A DNA stretch of 64,000 bases from Limonium bicolor. Taxonomy: Eukaryota; Streptophyta; Magnoliopsida; Caryophyllales; Plumbaginaceae. Below are positions 35,377-46,376 of the stretch, piece after piece. Both the position numbers and the translations under genes were made by a program. The notes below the pieces were generated by a model, which was not told where the DNA came from, ran no database searches, and worked only from the letters and a program-made list of their open reading frames with translations. Positions within the stretch are counted from its first letter, which is position 1. Each line of letters starts with the position of its first letter. The DNA lies in NCBI GenBank assembly GCA_023374045.1, contig CM041776.1, positions 347,695,636 to 347,759,635 on the forward strand, given 5' to 3'.

Positions 35377-36509
35377 CAAAAGGGCTTAAAACTCGAAAAA
35401 TGTTTATTTGTGGCTTTATTACATTGTTTGTTTACCTTTGTGCGCACTTTAATTCCTGCACCTTTGCATCATATGAGTACGAGGGTCCACGCAAACCAGT
35501 TTTACCCCGGGACCCGTTGAGGGTCCCCTGCCAGGGACTCACACCTTTTAGGTGATGTGAATAAGCGGGGGAAAAGAGGAGGGTGTCGTCTAACCACACC
35601 CCCCTTAATACCTGGGCCTTAGCCCCAAGCGTTTTCCTGGCAGTGCCCTTACCTAGCCCTTTGTTTGGTCAGTCAAAGACCCGACCGTAGACGCATACCT
35701 TCAGGTGATGTGAAAAGAGTGGGGAAGCCCAAAGAGAATAGCGTGCAAGCCCTATTCCTTTGTGGTGACCTGGGCCCACGCCCCAAGCACCTCTCCGGAT
35801 CGATCCATACCCGGTTCAATTTAAACATCTAGTGAGGACATGTTGAATTTGTGTGGGCCTTGCTTGCTTGTGTGGTCGGCCCACTACCCAGCCTAGAGAT
35901 TGATAGGAATTTCTCCTACATCAACCTAGCCCAACACGAATTGACAGCTCTATTTGTTTGCTCGCCCGGAGTCCCTGTTTGGTTTAACATGTGAGTAGTT
36001 TGGGTCTCGGCCCAAAAGTTTAGATTTAGGTAATTTCTCTTCTGGCCCAATTTGAATTATCCAATTAGTTCTAGGCCCATAAAAAAGAAATTCACCTGAA
36101 CTTGAAATAACTCACAAGTCCTTGAAATAAAATCTTTTTTAGAAACCACCTTCTCTGACCCAAAGAAAGTTAGACCCATTCGTGATTTAGGGACCATTCC
36201 AGCTCATGTGCTTTACTTCAGGCCCAAACACATTCCGGCCCAAGGGCTCATTCCAATCTAGGTAGACTTCTTGTCATGGCCCTATGCCAAAATCATAGAT
36301 CCAGGTGTCACCTCTTAGGCACAATCAAAGCCATCCGTTTAGATTTCAGTCCAAATTCCAGTCTAAAAGTACTCCATCCCAAACCCTCATTTTCTGGGCA
36401 TCCTGGCCCACTTCCTTTCAGTATAAGCCTGTTTTGGTTTTCGATCTACCTTGTGAAACGTCATTTTAGCCCTAGTATCATTCGGCCCACTTCCTTTTGC
36501 CAGCTAATA
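35377..36509 (+). other. T1 leader
   Basis: 1.1 kb with no gene. It is rich in ggccca(a) motifs and has two similar blocks around ggtgatgtgaa (35553 and 35705). The frames at 35283-35555 and the first part of 36276-36590 are open by chance. Confidence 0.5.
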
Positions 36510-37591
36510 ATGGACACCTTGGAAACAGGTAGGCCTATATCCCGAGAATGGCAGAAGGAGGAATTCCAATCAGCACGGATGCTCGGTTAGCCATAGAATT
36601 CGATGAGATGCTGAAAAAGATTGAGCGCATGGAGAAGGCCAACAAGCCGGCCGGTTTTGATTACTTTTCCACTGGATTGTATCCGAGATCGATCTCCCTC
36701 CAAAGTTGAAACTGCCAACACTTCCTCTGTACAAGGGTTCCTCCGACCCACAGCTTCATTTGGCAATGTTCGATAGAGAAATGTCTATCCTTTTGCTGAA
36801 CGATATGCAAAAGGCCAAAGTATTTGCTCGCTATCTTGATGAGACTCCTCAGCGTTGGTACATAACTCGAAGGATGAATACCAAGACATACGAGGAGGTC
36901 TGTGAAGCCTTTCTGCATCATTTTGAGTACGCTAGAAGTTTTGGAGTCACCAGGGCTGATCTTGCAAGCACACGACAAACAAAGGTGAATCAATGACCGA
37001 CTTCGTCAAGCGTTGGAGGATGAAGGCAGCCGCTATGCTCACAAATATGGACGAACCAGGAGCAAATCCGAATGGTAATCAAGAATATGCGAAAGCAATA
37101 CAATGAGAAGCTGAAACTCACATACTTTCCTAGTTTTGCTTGCTGATGGGACAGTTGGTGTCCTAGAGGAGTTGATCCATAAGGGAGAATTAAAGCTTGG
37201 GGACTCAGAAGACACCGGAAATGGTTCAAGGACAGCAGCTTGCGTCCAAAGAGGCATCCAAAAGAGAAAACCAGCATGAGGTAAAACCCGTTCGACGGCT
37301 AAGAGAATCAGGCTGGGCTATTGGAGCATCAGAGCCACCTAGAAAGAAACTCCGTCAGAGAGAGTTTCACAGACATCGGCCGACCGTTGAGCCAGGCTTT
37401 TAAAAGGCTCCAAGAGCGATACTACATACTACTCCTCACCCCCCGGCCTGGGGTCCCTCAGAAAGGAAGGAATCTAAGTCAGTTCTGCCGGTACCCACCA
37501 ATTACCTGGCCACGACACTGAAGATTGCAAGGCTTTGAGGCACACGATCCAGGACCTCTTTGACCAGGGGTTTCGATGCGACGATATCTAG
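36510..37591 (+). pseudogene. T1 gag remnant
   Basis: Likely start is 36510 (MDTLETGRPI). After a frameshift near 36585 comes IEFDEMLKKIERMEKANKP, then the frame 36706-36996 with LPTLPLYKGSSDPQLHLAMF and WYITRRMNTKTYEEVCEAF, the typical core of plant Ty3/gypsy Gag. Another shift near 36990 leads to TDFVKRWRMKAAAML. Near 37480-37590 a further frame holds GHDTEDCKALRHTIQDLFDQG, which is the degenerate zinc knuckle of Tat-type Gag. At least four frameshifts break the gene, so it is a pseudogene unless some are read errors. It would form the particle core. Confidence 0.75.
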
Positions 37592-39105
37592 GAGAATGCT
37601 TTTGTTAGAAATCACTTTAAATTCACAGTTCTTAGTTTAGACTTTAGAATATTTCGTTCCCATTCAGTTTTCCTTTTTAGAATACTTTGAGTAACTTTTC
37701 GATGTTTGTACTTAGTGTTATTCAATTTATTTGCCACTAATAAAGCTTTTGCATCCTTCACATCTTTAAGAAAATCATGTACAAATTTTTCGTAAATAAA
37801 TGCTTTTTTTTTTCTAACAAAAAAAGGGTTTGAATGCGTGTTTTGATAAAGGCACGTGGAAACAATCATCTTCTTGCAATAGAACAAGACGATTCGTTTT
37901 TTTCAAATGGGTGAACATGTCCGTCAAAACACCGTCACAGAACATCTAAAACAATCCACAAAGCGGTCCAAATTCTACATCTGTTTAAGTGTTGTCATAA
38001 ACCCCAAATCAATACTAGGGGCAATTGAGCTCAGGTCCGTCGTCTTTAATATTTCGTTTAAGCGTGTGAGCTAGTCTCTGAGTGAAACTCATAGAGTGTC
38101 TCGAGCGGAAAAACCATGAGCGAACGGGCGTGTCATTTTTACACGACTTCGGAAAGACCACATTCAGTGAGGTAAGGCATAAAGCATAACTCCGACCGAA
38201 GGAGACAATTTGTGAATTTACTCTTAGACCTGTGAAAGTAACAAAGAGCGGATACACAACTATCAGGAATGACGAAGCGCCTAGGTACAGCACCACATAG
38301 CCAAAAGCTTGTGAACCCTGACATTAAACCCTAGGTACCCGCTGAGCCTTTCGTATATCCCTTTTTGACATTATGAACTCCACAAAATAACCCGGCCATG
38401 ATGAATGACCGACCCGGTGACCAAAGGAGCGAGGAGCCCGACTCTCAGATAACATTCCCATCATTCCAAAGAAGCAATGCCGCTATCAGCATGACAAGTG
38501 ATCCGCAAATGGTCCCAAAGTGACACAGGATCAACAGAGCTCACATCAAAACCTCTCGAAGCCCAAAACCGGGAAAACACAAGAACCCCGAAGGCAAAGC
38601 CAGAAAGATTTAAACAAAGGCAAACCCGAAGTGCCTCGAAGAAATCCAAATGACACAAAAGAGAAAAGGTGTAAAGGACAACTTCAAAAGTCCAGGTCCA
38701 GAAGCTCGAAAGCAACGTCAACATGAAGCAGCTAGACGACTTCAAAGACAAGGGAGATGAATCCAAGAGAAGATGCAAGGTGCAGCTTTGGTCACCCCTT
38801 TTAAGCTCCACATACCTCAAATATCCCTCCATGGTCCCGTTGTCTTTCATCACACACACCCTATGGCCACGTTATAAGCCTTAAAGACTTCCGACTTGAT
38901 AGTTGTGTGTCCAATCACGTGAAAGTAACAGATCGAATGCGTAAATTCATCAAATATCAAATTCAATGGTCAAGAAGTTGTGACCGTAGGTGAGAAACGA
39001 GTGCAAGAATCAAACACTTTGAGTGTAAAGCACCACATCAAGACACAATCCTTGACCATGTGAGGATAAGACTTGTTCGCATGTTTAATCAAAAAAAAAA
39101 TACTG

Positions 39106-39132
39106 GGCAATCGATCGTTCCGATCGATTGCC
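39106..39132. repeat. Perfect 12-bp inverted repeat, loop 3
   Basis: Arms ggcaatcgatcg and cgatcgattgcc, loop ttc. Followed by atga. Confidence 0.9.
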
Positions 39133-39172
39133 ATGAACTCTAGCTCAGATTGCCTTAAGGAACAATACTGGG

Positions 39173-39198
39173 GGCAATTGTTGGTTCCAACAATTGCC
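39173..39198. repeat. Perfect 12-bp inverted repeat, loop 2
   Basis: Arms ggcaattgttgg and ccaacaattgcc, loop tt. Followed by atga, as in the hairpin 67 bases upstream, but with a different stem centre. Confidence 0.9.
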
Positions 39199-39812
39199 AT
39201 GACAACACCAACGGAAACCCAAAGCGTGGGCACCACAAACACCACCACGCAGGCCCACATAAGCCCTTACCACGTAGGCCCACATAAGCCCTTACCCTCA
39301 CATCATACCACACATGCCCACATAAGCCTTAACCTCCACACAAACACTCTCAGGCCCGTCACTGGTCTTACCTCCACAAAACATCAGCTCATCTTAATCC
39401 AAATCACCATCCAAAATCACACCCCAACCCCGGCTTGTCATAAATCCTGAACACCAGCAAAGCTTTCAGCACCACAATGAACACCACACATTTCCATTAG
39501 TATCGTGTTCATCCTCTGAGAAAAAAATTGCAGGTCTGGAACTCTTAGTCAGGAAATGATTATTTCGCTTTCCTTTCTTAACAGTGTTTTTCTCAAGCAT
39601 TGCCATGTTTGGCACATTTTCAGCTATTTCTTGCTTTGTGCAAATTTTCGGTTTTCGCAAGCACTTCAATTTCACTTTGCAATACTCGGGTAAACTTGTC
39701 ATCTCCATGTTGGAACCTTAACAATTTGATCACAATGACAATCATTTGCATAAAACGTGTTTTGCATCCTCACATCATCAAGCATACTGCATTTGCCTGG
39801 TCAAGTTTAGAT

Positions 39813-40273
39813 GGATCTCGGTCTCCATAAGCAACCGAGTAGATTGGATCTCGGTCTCCATAAGCAACTGAGTTAGATGGATCTCGGTCTCCATAAGCAA
39901 CCGAGTAGATTGGATCTCGGTCTCCATAAGCAACCGAGTAGAATGGATCTCGGTCTCCATAAGCAACTGAGTTAGATGGATCTCGGTCTCCATAAGCAAC
40001 CGAGTAGAATGGGTCTCGGTCTCCATAAGCAACCGAGTAGATGGGTCTCGGTCTCCATAAGCAACCGAGTAGAATGGATCTCAGTCTCCATAAGCAACCG
40101 AGTTAGATGGATCTCGGTCTCCATAAGCAACCGAGTAGATTGGGTCTCAGTCTCCATAAGCAACTGAGTTAGATGGGTCTCGGTCTCCATAAGCAACCGA
40201 GTAGAGTGGGTCTCGGTCTCCGTAAGCAACCGAGTAGGATGGATCTCAGTCTCCATAAGCAACTGAGTTAAGA
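39813..40273 (+). repeat. 33-bp tandem array, about 14 units
   Basis: Unit: ggatctcggtctccataagc followed by aaccgagtagatt. Each unit contains a 6-bp stem, ctcggt/accgag, around an 11-base loop. The period is 33, so the minus strand stays open as an 11-residue repeat (METEIHSTRLL type), which explains the frames at 39778-40283. The array lies in the 3' region of T1. Confidence 0.9.
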
Positions 40274-40289
40274 TGAGTCTCATCCCTAA

Positions 40290-40560
40290 ACCTTAGGCAC
40301 ACATAAGACCTACCCTACATTCTATCCTTTTAGGCACACATAAGACCTACCCTACATTCAATCCTTTTAGGCACACGTAAGACCTACCCTACATTCAAAT
40401 CCTTTCAGGGCACCCATAAGGCCTACCCTACAGGCACCCTAAGACCTCCCTTATTCATTCACTTTAGGCTCGTCATAAGACCTAGCACCATCCTTAGGTT
40501 CGTCATAAGACCTGGAGTCATCCCTTTAGGCTCGTAGTAAGACCTACAACCACTCCTTAG
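40290..40560 (+). repeat. 37-bp tandem array, degenerate
   Basis: Three clear units starting ttaggcacacataagaccta (40293, 40330, 40367), then units that shorten and diverge, keeping the taagacct block. Confidence 0.8.
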
Positions 40561-40596
40561 CTTACTTGCTTCCATTAAACACATTGCATTCTTTCA

Positions 40597-41030
40597 TTCA
40601 TTATAGGTAGTCAACGCCTTAGAATAGCTTGACATTATTTCATTTCATTATAGGTAGTCAACGCCTTAGAATAGCTTGACATCATTTCCACATTTTAGGT
40701 TGTCAACACCTTAGAATCGCTTGACATTATCTCATTTCCACATTTTAGGTTGTCAACGCCTTAGAATCGCTTGACATTATCTCATTTCCACATTTTAGGT
40801 TGTCAACGCCTTAGAATCGCTTGACATTATCTCATTTCCACATTTAGGTTGTCAACGCCTTAGAATCGCTTGACATTATCTCATTTCCACATTTTAGGTT
40901 GTCAACGCCTTAGAACCGCTTGACATTGCTTCATTTCACTTTACTTGCAGGCAGTCAACATCTTAGAATAGTTTGACATCATATCATCATTATAGGTAGT
41001 CAGCGCCTTAGAATAGCTCGACACAATTTA
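40597..41030 (+). repeat. 45- to 50-bp tandem array
   Basis: About nine units of the type taggttgtcaacgccttaga plus atcgcttgacattatctcat. The central units repeat at exactly 50 bp (40741, 40791). Each has gtcaa/ttgac arms about 14 bases apart. Confidence 0.85.
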
Positions 41031-41127
41031 TCAGTTTTCGATAACATGCGGGTCTTGGAAACATTTGAAATTTTGGGGTATCACTCAAGCATCAACTAGC
41101 CTTCTCACTTTCATTACAAAGTCCAGT

Positions 41128-41142
41128 TGACGGGGGGCAATC
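41128..41142 (+). other. T1 polypurine tract
   Basis: gacggggggcaa followed by tc and then the 3' LTR start TGTTATACCC. Confidence 0.75.
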
Positions 41143-43144
41143 TGTTATACCCAAATTTCACCCCCTCGGAGTAGTCTCTAAGGCATACGTGTTACAAAGG
41201 CAAAATGGTCAAAATGCACGATGCAGGATTTTCCAAGGACATTCTCGGGATTTTCTATTTCATATGACTTGTTCATTATCTCAAAACTTCCAAATATCAT
41301 AGTCATTATGAAAGGTATTTCATGATTTTCTGATAATATTTATTCTGGAAATTAAGCTTTTAATAAGCTAGTTTCTTTAATAATTACCACATGAAATAAC
41401 TCAAAATAGAAATAAAAGGGTTTTCAAAATTAAAATAAATTGTCACATGGTTAGCATGACTACACACAGTCATAAACCTGAAATTATTTTATTTGGAACC
41501 TTATCCCAAAATTTAAAAGAGAAATTCAATCATTTTTGCAATTTTCTCTCTCCTCTGGAAAATACCGAAATCAAAACAAAATGTCATGAAATTTTAACAC
41601 AGGTAGAGATGATTATTAGAGACTAATTCCGTTGGAATTTCGTAATTTCGACTTTCCAATAATAAGTTATGAATTTTTGGGAGATTCCAGTTGTGAGATT
41701 TTTTCTAATCGGTTATTTAACAACCAAGAACCCGATTCCACTCTCAAATTCCTAAAATCATTCTTTTACCTCAGTTAAATTTTCATAATTTTTATCGGCT
41801 TGCAAATATTTTAAAAAATCAGATTCTCTTAGAGCACAAAATCAAGGTTTTAGATAAAAATTCTGTTCTATCAACTTGGCCATGCTCTTTCTATAAAAGG
41901 CCTTCCAAAAAACGACCTAGGGCAGGGTAGATGTCCCCAAGTCAGAGAACTCAGCCGTCAAACCATGCCTCCACGTTTTTGCAACCCCGACCTCGAATCT
42001 ATACCGAAATCTCATCCCGAAATCACCAAAAACACACATTCCTTCTCCTCCCATTGAGATTCCTAGCACCAAAACCACAAATACAGAAGCAAACCCGTGG
42101 CTAACATACAAGGAAGAGGAGCCAGAAGCTGGGTCAAAGTCGAACCGGATCGGCCATCAACGAAGCTCTCGAGATTCCGACGTGAAGGAACAATCAAATC
42201 CCGAAGTCTAAACAGGTAATTTGACTTCTTAACCCCTCTGATCAGAATACACTTATGTTGAAATTTCTAATCGAATTGACTTTTTTATTGCTTCTGAATT
42301 AAGGTTTGTTTGTGTTTTTCTGTCTAATAACTTGTTAACTAAGTTTTCGTATTAATTTTGACTTCAAATTGAACTCTTTCAATCACTAACGTCTTGTACA
42401 TCTCTTAGGCTACACGCCCATAAAATTTGAGCCAAAACACCTTCGGGAACAGCCTCAACGCGTCGCCGTCCGAGGGCGTCCGCACCCACGGACGTCATGT
42501 CCGGGGTCCCGGACTCCCTGTCCGTAAGCTCGGACGCCCCGGACGGCGGCGGGATTTTAAATTTTAAAAATTTAGGTTTTCTAATAATGTCCGGGCCCAC
42601 GGACAGCCTGTCCGTGGCCCCGGACTTTACAATTTCTGTTTTCTGTTTAATTTCGACTTTTATTTTCATATAGGTTAAACGGGGTCCGTGGTCTCGGACA
42701 TTAGGTCCGTGGCTCGGATGGAAACAAAATTTTGACCTAATCTGCCTCCGAAACCCTAGTTTAGGTATTTTAATTTCCACTTTAATTTTCTATCAAAAAA
42801 CTTAAAAAATAAAAAAAAAACAGAAGCGCGCACCTAGGTTAAAACAACTTTGTAGAAAGCCGTAATTGAACCAAGTAGAGGAAAAACGACCTAGGAAGGG
42901 TAATGAAAGTAATTTGAACCCTAATTAAGTCGAATATCAAGCCCCCGAACCCGAACTCTCCTTTCCTAATTTGATCTAGGTTAAAATTAGGTGGCGACTC
43001 AATAATAGGTTCCAGTGAGCTAGCTTCGCTTTAATAATATTGTTATATGACATAGTTATTAATCTTAGGTATAAGTGGACTAAAACCCGATTAGATCCCA
43101 ATCAAGTTAATCCCATAGGATAGGGTTTAAAATCGAGGCTCACA
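41143..43144 (+). repeat. T1 3' LTR
   Basis: 2002 bp, matching 33357-35355 with scattered indels. TATA box at 41892-41900, GTCCG cluster at 42467-42721. The frame at 42379-42780 (minus) is the shadow of that cluster. Confidence 0.9.
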
Positions 43145-43163
43145 TTAAGGTTTGGGGTATTTC
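43145..43163 (-). repeat. Last 19 bases of the K1 5' LTR
   Basis: ttaaggtttggggtatttca: the outer end of the K1 LTR, cut off from the rest by T1. Confidence 0.7.
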
Positions 43164-43269
43164 AAGGAGCAAACGGTGGAAGTTAAAGGTGTGATCTACA
43201 ATGTAGGGATAATTGAGTTTGGTTGGAAGACCTGTCGGAGCATAATCAGAAGAATAAACATGATCTGCC

Positions 43270-44333
43270 TGTAACACCCTGGATTTTCTCATATGAAAGT
43301 ACACGACGATACGAAACCAACACGTAGACGGATTTGAAAATAGACTTCAAACGAGTCCTAAAACAGCAAAACAATACTTGTCCGAACATTGGTCCAAACA
43401 TGTAAGTTGAGACATGGTTGAGACTTACAGTCAGACTCGTCCTCACATGCTGTCCTCACATGTAAGTTTCAGACATATGTTCGGACACCACTGAAGTAGC
43501 AAAAATAAAAGAAACTTTCAGGGCCTGTCCGAACATGGATGTCCGGACGGACGTTCGAACAGGTCCAATTTTGTAAAAATATATTGAAAACATCCTTATG
43601 AATAGTACTATAATAATGTCATTGTATTGCAACTGATGAAGAAATTTTTAGATGCAAAGGTGTTAAGAGTTTAACATCAAAAACCAGCGGAAATACAAAA
43701 CAATCTAGAGTGCTACCGCCACACCTAATCCTTGAGTGCTCAGGCTTTATTCATAAATATAAATTCCAAACATTGCAACTCAGAATATTGTATCTCAAAA
43801 CATTGTAACTCAACTTAAGGTCTTGGAAAACAATTCCAGATTTTCCTAATCTGTGTGATAGCACATTTCTTGTGTCCCCAACTTCAGCAACTATTACCTG
43901 CGATCAGAAAACATAGACAAAATACGAAGGGATCGCACAAATTAGATAACTAATTAATCCTACCTCATTGTGTAAATACATTTTGAATACTTTTTATCAA
44001 TTTATCATCAGACGAGAGAGACTTTAGCCATGAAGCCACTTTTCTAGAAACAATAGTAATCAGCAGCAAAACCATAGGGAGCTTTCAATAGGAGATAACC
44101 ACAATTCCATCCACGGGGTCACCTATGGACCCCAAACAATAATTCCAGGACACTCACCTATGGGACCGTCAACAACCACCTCACCTAAGTTCTTAAGTCT
44201 GCACACCCCTTATGAAACAGCAGTAACTAGAGTAGATCAGCGCAAATAATAATAATGGGGAGTACCTATGGGCTCCCAGACATAATAGTAAATCCTGTGA
44301 AAGCCTCCCAAAAACAAACCTCGATCAAATCAC
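43270..44333 (+). repeat. LTR-like fragment next to E3
   Basis: Starts tgtaacaccctgg, a common LTR start, and contains a GTCCG cluster (43379-43566) with gtccgaac/gttcggac pairs. It is cut at 44333 by E3. The preceding 106 bases (43164-43269) resemble no other part of the window. Neither the second LTR nor a PBS is present, so the family is unknown. No gene in the 1.06 kb. Confidence 0.4.
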
Positions 44334-45947
44334 TGATGAGTGTGAAATATGAATGGTTCTAATGTCTTTAATGTCTAATTTGTATACGCGAATTGATAAT
44401 ATTCCACACTTATCTTACGTTTTTCTGTGGTTTGTTGTTTGTTAAGGCTTGATACACTTTTTCTACGTAAATGTAGAGAAAAGCCAAGGAAACACTAGAT
44501 TACACTCACAAGGGAGGTAATGCAACAAACGGGGGTCGAATCGGAGTCAAAATGAAGAAGTTAGAGGATTTTTAAGGGTGTCCGAGCTTGTGTCCGAACT
44601 TCCAAGCTCGGACACAAGTCGAGAGTTTTGTATGCTGCGCCTGATGGGATGTCCGAAACTTCGTCCGAACATCGAAGTTCGGACATAGTCGAGAAAAGCC
44701 GGAGGCCTGAAGTACGGAGCATGTCCGAACTTGTGTCCGAACATCAAAGTTCGGACACAGGTCGAAACTTTCTGAATTGAAGCGCTCAAAGCATTGTGTC
44801 CGAACTTTGAAGTTCGGACCAATGTTCGGACGGCACGAAAATTACAGCACAAACTCGGCGTTTTGAAGGGAAAAAGAGGGAGAAATGTCTATTTAAATGA
44901 CCTTAATCAGAGGGAGAAGGCATTCACTCATCATCGATCATTACCACACACGCTCTCTCTCACTGATAAACGAGGTTCTCTCCATTCATCCACGCCAATT
45001 GCATCATTCACCTCTATTCACTTCACCAAGCATATCACCACCATTCTAGAGGAGCATCGACAGAGGGAGTGTGGCCATCATCTTCAACCTTGCGCCGGCA
45101 GCCATTGAATTCTGGATAGTCGTTCAACAGAAGGGTTTTTCTTCCTTTAAATGTTTTCCCTGTTGATTGTATCTATCTGTTCCTTTGCAATGGCTGGCTA
45201 GTAGGGATTTAACTCTGGGGTAGGGTTTGTTCAAGATGGATTCAATGTATTAAAGATTCTGCAATTAATTATGAGGCTGTAACGGATTGCTTTCAGGTTA
45301 ATGATTATTAACTTTCATCTCTATTAATTTCGCGAGTTATAGAGTTGTTTTGCGAACCTACTAAGATCAGACAAGGTGATTAGTAGGTAGTTCGAATTAA
45401 CCTGGGAATTTGGGGAAGGATTAGTCGGATAGATAATCTTTCCTACAAAACGCTAACAATTCTTTGGTGCTTATGTCACCTATATGTTTTTGCCAACTGC
45501 TAGATTAGAGTTGACATGTTCTGATAGTGAGCTCTTCTTCAATGAACTAGGATTTAGCATTGAAGAGATAGAAAGAATTGGCCTTTCCGTTCTCATAATA
45601 AAATTGTAGGATGTACTAGATTCAACCATAAAAGAACAACCCAAACCCGGAGTTCCACTCATATTATCAAACTCATCATTCATTTTTTACCGATTGCTTA
45701 TTTCAATTCGATTTGCATTTATTTGATTCAGTTTCAGAAACATTCACAACCCCCTCTGAATTTGCAGTTTTCTTAGGATTTAGGATAGGACTTAGGCTTA
45801 TTTATTCAAGTCCCACGGTTCGATACTTGGTTGCTTAACTTTCTATACTATAGTGACGGCGGGATTTTTGCAACCCGACAGACTTATGATTTATTATTTT
45901 CTAGATTAATTTATTTAGTTTTTAGTATATCAGTTTACCTGTTTGCA
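44334..45947 (+). repeat. E3 5' LTR
   Basis: 1614 bp. GTCCG cluster 44579-44833 with gtccgaac(tt)...(aa)gttcggac pairs. TATA-like tatttaaat at 44890-44898. The phrase aatcggagtcaaaatgaaga before the cluster has a counterpart in the E1 LTR (atcggagttgaaacgaagaa on the minus strand), so the two families share this LTR part. Confidence 0.8.
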
Positions 45948-45948
45948 A

Positions 45949-45966
45949 TGGCGCCGTTGCCGGGGA
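45949..45966 (+). other. E3 primer binding site (tRNA-Asp)
   Basis: TGGCGCCGTTGCCGGGGA, one base after the LTR; complementary to the last 18 bases of plant tRNA-Asp. Confidence 0.9.
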
Positions 45967-46056
45967 CTTGACTTTGTCAAGTCCTTTGCCTTTGTTGTCA
46001 ATGTTTTTTTGTTTTATTTGATTTGTTTTGTTTAAACTGTGGGCAGGTGTTGGTGA

Positions 46057-46376
46057 ATGCACGGTACTCCGATCTCGAGGTCCACCACATTCAATCTAGA
46101 CCCAGAGATCACCCTTAACCGCTCGGAGGGTGAGAGAGCACTTCCCTTCACCATGGCTGCTAACGGACCAGCCAATGCCAATGCTGAGCAGGCCAGACTT
46201 GGGAAGAATTAATCGTCCGCCACAGCTGCTCCTAGAAGAGGACCTGTAACTCTACCGAACCTCACAGCAGAATTAACAGCAGAATGGCAAAAGCTGAAAC
46301 CGAGCCATCAAACAATGCTGTGAGGAATCATCCAGCAGGGACCTTCTCAGGCGCAGACCCGGCTGATGCACTGGTG
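46057..46376 (+). pseudogene. E3 gag start, broken and truncated
   Basis: A 51-codon frame (46057-46212) reads MHGTPISRSTTFNLDPEITL and goes on to MAANGPANANAEQARLGKN before a stop. Similar-looking coding sequence continues in another frame (NNAVRNHPAGTFSGADPADA near 46310-46370) until the breakpoint. Position 91 bases after the PBS suggests Gag; too little remains to name a domain. Confidence 0.5.

Larger units (their letters stand above)
37592..39804 (+). other. T1 3' region before the arrays
   Basis: 2.2 kb without a credible gene; the short frames on either strand have no family resemblance. Noteworthy are three polypurine-like phrases, aatactaggggcaattg (about 38012), atactgggcaatcg (39100) and aatactgggggcaattg (39164). 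The last two start perfect 12-bp hairpins. Confidence 0.5.
33357..43144 (+). mobile_element. T1: Tat/Ogre-like non-autonomous LTR retrotransposon
   Basis: A complete plus-strand element of 9.8 kb. LTRs are 33357-35355 and 41143-43144 (TGTTATACCC...GAGGCTCACA). The PBS is at 35359-35376 and the polypurine tract is before 41143. Flanks share ttaa (attaa if the terminal A is counted), and the empty site is seen near 1118-1132. Internally there is a 1.1-kb leader, a gag remnant and 3.5 kb of non-coding sequence with three tandem arrays. Tandem arrays in the 3' region are a known trait of Tat/Ogre elements. No protease or polymerase is found, so it is non-autonomous or internally deleted. Confidence 0.85.
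660..43163 (-). mobile_element. K1: chromovirus-like Ty3/gypsy element, heavily interrupted
   Basis: K1 is recognised by joining pieces. On the minus strand a 5' LTR (29160-33356 plus 43145-43163) is followed by a tRNA-Met PBS, a leader (28891-29159, repeated at 24926-25192), further internal pieces (20289-19692, 11609-10853, 4822-1142), a polypurine tract and a 3' LTR (1141-660). Once the insertions flanked by target duplications (S1, E2, E1, T1) are removed, the pieces become continuous. Internal length is about 5.3 kb, close to a gag-pol. It contains only stops and short frames, so it is a dead copy. The lineage call (Tekay/Del-like) rests on the PBS, the long LTR and the 3' end motif; no polymerase domain could be read. 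Confidence 0.6.
44334..46376 (+). mobile_element. E3: 5' end of an Athila-like element, truncated
   Basis: LTR 44334-45947 (starts TGATGAGTGTG, ends GTTTGCA), PBS 45949-45966, then about 410 bases of leader and gag start. It breaks off at about 46377, where the right arm of the inverted duplication begins in a K1 LTR. Confidence 0.8.

Noticed and set aside
39813..40273. CRISPR-like array
   Set aside because: Units are directly adjacent with no variable spacers, inside a plant retrotransposon.
39778..40283. Minus-strand repeat protein with an 11-residue unit
   Set aside because: The frame stays open only because the DNA unit is 33 bp; it is antisense to T1 and has no start context or flanking coding sequence.
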